Assembly (NCBI GenBank): GCA_943735955.1
Contig: OX030963.1
Coordinates: 8,268,179-8,332,178 of the forward strand
Reading direction: 5' to 3'
Source of the DNA: Piscicola geometra
Taxonomy: Eukaryota; Annelida; Clitellata; Hirudinida; Piscicolidae
Length of the DNA stretch: 64,000 bases
The notes under the pieces are model-generated. The model did no database searches, was not told where the DNA came from, and saw only the letters and a list, made by a program, of their open reading frames with translations. The translations under genes and the position numbers were made by a program. Each line of letters starts with the position of its first letter. Position 1 is the stretch's first letter. Shown here piece after piece: positions 60,721-64,000 of the stretch.

Positions 60721-63700
60721 AATCAACCTCCTCCACCCTTCATTCCATTTGAATCAACCTCCTCCACCCTTCATTCCATTTGAATCAACCTCCTCCACCC
60801 TTCATTCCATTTGAATCAACCTCCTCCACCCTTCATTCCATTTGAATCAACCTCCTCCACCCTTCATTCCATTTGAATCAACCTCCTCCACCCTTCATTC
60901 CATTTGAATCAACCTCCTCCACCCTTCATTCCATTTGAATCAACCTCCTCCACCCTTCATTCCATTTGAATCAACCTCCTCCACCCTTCATTCCATTTGA
61001 ATCAACCTCCTCCACCCTTCATTCCATTTGAATCAACCTCCTCCACCCTTCATTCCATTTGAATCAACCTCCTCCACCCTTCATTCCATTTGAATCAACC
61101 TCCTCCACCCTTCATTCCATTTGAATCAACCTCCTCCACCCTTCATTCCATTTGAATCAACCTCCTCCACCCTTCATTCCATTTGAATCAACCTCCTCCA
61201 CCCTTCATTCCATTTGAATCAACCTCCTCCACCCTTCATTCCATTTGAATCAACCTCCTCCACCCTTCATTCCATTTGAATCAACCTCCTCCACCCTTCA
61301 TTCCATTTGAATCAACCTCCTCCACCCTTCATTCCATTTGAATCAACCTCCTCCACCCTTCATTCCATTTGAATCAACCTCCTCCACCCTTTATTCCATT
61401 TGAATCAACCTCCTCCACCCTTCATTCCATTTGAATCAACATCCTCCACCCTTCATTCCATTTGAATCAACCTCCTCCACCCTTCATTCCATTTGAATCA
61501 ACCTCCTCCACCCTTCATTCCATTTGAATCAACCTCCTCCACCCTTCATTCCATTTGAATCAACCTCCTCCACCCTTCATTCCATTTGAATCAACCTCCT
61601 CCACCCTTCATTCCATTTGAATCAACCTCCTCCACCCTTCATTCCATTTGAATCAACCTCCTCCACCCTTCATTCCATTTGAATCAACCTCCTCCACCCT
61701 TCATTCCATTTGAATCAACCTCCTCCACCCTTCATTCCATTTGAATCAACCTCCTCCACCCTTCATTCCATTTGAATCAACCTCCTCCACCCTTCATTCC
61801 ATTTGAATCAACCTCCTCCACCCTTCATTCCATTTGAATCAACCTCCTCCACCCTTCATTCCATTTGAATCAACCTCCTCCACCCTTCATTCCATTTGAA
61901 TCAACCTCCTCCACCCTTCATTCCATTTGAATCCACCTCCTCCACCCTTCATTCCATTTGAATCAACCTCCTCCACCCTTCATTCCATTTGAATCAACCT
62001 CCTCCACCCTTCATTCCATTTGAATCAACCTCCTCCACCCTTCATTCCATTTGAATCAACCTCCTCCACCCTTCATTCCATTTGAATCAACCTCCTCCAC
62101 CCTTCATTCCATTTGAATCAACATCCTCCACCCTTCATTCCATTTGAATCAACCTCCTCCACCCTTCATTCCATTTGAATCAACCTCCTCCACCCTTCAT
62201 TCCATTTGAATCAACCTCCTCCACCCTTCATTCCATTTGAATCAACCTCCTCCACCCTTCATTCCATTTGAATCAACCTCCTCCACCCTTCATTCCATTT
62301 GAATCAACCTCCTCCACCCTTCATTCCATTTGAATCAACCTCCTCCACCCTTCATTCCATTTGAATCAACCTCCTCCACCCTTCATTCCATTTGAATCAA
62401 CCTCCTCCACCCTTCATTCCATTTGAATCAACCTCCTCCACCCTTCATTCCATTTGAATCAACCTCCTCCACCCTTCATTCCATTTGAATCAACCTCCTC
62501 CACCCTTCATTCCATTTGAATCAACCTCCTCCACCCTTCATTCCATTTGAATCAACCTCCTCCACCCTTCATTCCATTTGAATCAACCTCCTCCACCCTT
62601 CATTCCATTTGAATCAACCTCCTCCACCCTTCATTCCATTTGAATCAACCTCCTCCACCCTTCATTCCATTTGAATCAACCTCCTCCACCCTTCATTCCA
62701 TTTGAATCAACCTCCTCCACCCTTCATTCCATTTGAATCAACCTCCTCCACCCTTCATTCCATTTGAATCAACCTCCTCCACCCTTCATTCCATTTGAAT
62801 CAACCTCCTCCACCCTTCATTCCATTTGAATCAACCTCCTCCACCCTTCATTCCATTTGAATCAACCTCCTCCACCCTTCATTCCATTTGAATCAACCTC
62901 CTCCACCCTTCATTCCATTTGAATCAACCTCCTCCACCCTTCATTCCATTTGAATCAACCTCCTCCACCCTTCATTCCATTTGAATCAACCTCCTCCACC
63001 CTTCATTCCATTTGAATCAACCTCCTCCACCCTTCATTCCATTTGAATCAACCTCCTCCACCCTTCATTCCATTTGAATCAACCTCCTCCACCCTTCATT
63101 CCATTTGAATCAACATCCTCCACCCTTCATTCCATTTGAATCAACCTCCTCCACCCTTCATTCCATTTGAATCAACCTCCTCCACCCTTCATTCCATTTG
63201 AATCAACCTCCTCCACCCTTCATTCCATTTGAATCAACCTCCTCCACCCTTCATTCCATTTGAATCAACCTGCTCCACCCTTCATTCCATTTGAATCAAC
63301 CTCCTCCACCCTTCATTCCATTTGAATCAACCTCCTCCACCCTTCATTCCATTTGAATCAACCTCCTCCACCCTTCATTCCATTTGAATCAACCTCCTCC
63401 ACCCTTCATTCCATTTGAATCAACCTCCTCCACCCTTCATTCCATTTGAATCAACCTCCTCCACCCTTCATTCCATTTGAATCAACCTCCTCCACCCTTC
63501 ATTCCATTTGAATCAACCTCCTCCACCCTTCATTCCATTTGAATCAACCTCCTCCACCCTTCATTCCATTTGAATCAACCTCCTCCACCCTTCATTCCAT
63601 TTGAATCAACCTCCTCCACCCTTCATTCCATTTGAATCAACCTCCTCCACCCTTCATTCCATTTGAATCAACCTCCTCCACCCTTCATTCCATTTGAATC

Positions 63701-64000
63701 AACCTCCTCCACCCTTCATTCCATTTGAATCAACCTCCTCCACCCTTCATTCCATTTGAATCAACCTCCTCCACCCTTCATTCCATTTGAATCAACCTCC
63801 TCCACCCTTCATTCCATTTGAATCAACCTCCTCCACCCTTCATTCCATTTGAATCAACCTCCTCCACCCTTCATTCCATTTGAATCAACCTCCTCCACCC
63901 TTCATTCCATTTGAATCAACCTCCTCCACCCTTCATTCCATTTGAATCAACCTCCTCCACCCTTCATTCCATTTGAATCAACCTCCTCCACCCTTCATTC
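60721..64000. repeat. 31-bp homogeneous satellite array
   Basis: About 105 head-to-tail units of 31 bp, starting AATCAACCTCCTCC and ending CATTCCATTTG, from 25 bp after the exon 13 donor to the window edge. Only about seven single-base variants were noticed (e.g. 61390, 61441, 61932, 62122, 63114, 63271). No spacers, so not a CRISPR array. Confidence 0.97.

Noticed and set aside
60721..64000. CRISPR-like array
   Set aside because: 31-bp units are joined without spacers, and the context is an animal gene intron.

Overview
The window is nuclear DNA of an invertebrate animal. Multi-exon genes with GT-AG introns, a mitochondrial-targeted nuclear gene, a cilium gene, several LINE clades, hAT transposons and tRNA-derived SINEs all point to a metazoan; the phylum cannot be fixed from this sequence. 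Two real host genes, both on the + strand, are embedded in a great deal of tandem repeat DNA.

Gene 1 is the 3' part of a CFAP44-like axonemal coiled-coil protein: 15 exons between 8471 and 28098, with a poly(A) signal at 28143. All splice phases close into one frame of 541 codons (537 with an alternative acceptor for exon 6) plus stop. The 5' part (WD-repeat region in this family) lies left of the window. Gene 2 is the 5' part of mitochondrial elongation factor G1 (GFM1): 13 exons between 43044 and 60696, 409 codons in one frame, from a basic targeting peptide through the complete GTPase domain into domain II. It continues beyond the right edge.

Layout: 1-8085 is a G/T-rich 25-bp minisatellite containing a nearly identical 3.84-kb direct duplication. 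From 8471 to 28098 CFAP44 exons alternate with introns that are almost all tandem arrays, each with its own unit. The intergenic stretch 28170-43040 is AT-rich and built of decayed, nested transposons: several LINEs in both orientations, a hAT element with terminal inverted repeats, a ZMYM/hAT-type transposase remnant and short local repeats. From 43044 on, GFM1 exons again sit between intronic arrays. Intron 5 also carries a 4.37-kb LINE with PHD-like fingers, endonuclease, reverse transcriptase and RNase H, flanked by a 13-bp target-site duplication. From 60721 to the right edge there is a very homogeneous 31-bp satellite.

The two host genes have no evident functional link. The unusual aspect is the intron architecture. 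Arrays often start at or a few bases from the 5' splice site. Donors are almost all GTG rather than GTA. In about half of the introns the 5' end carries G/T- or GAT-rich repeats and the 3' end carries complementary C/A- or ATC-rich repeats, so the intron ends could pair in the pre-mRNA.
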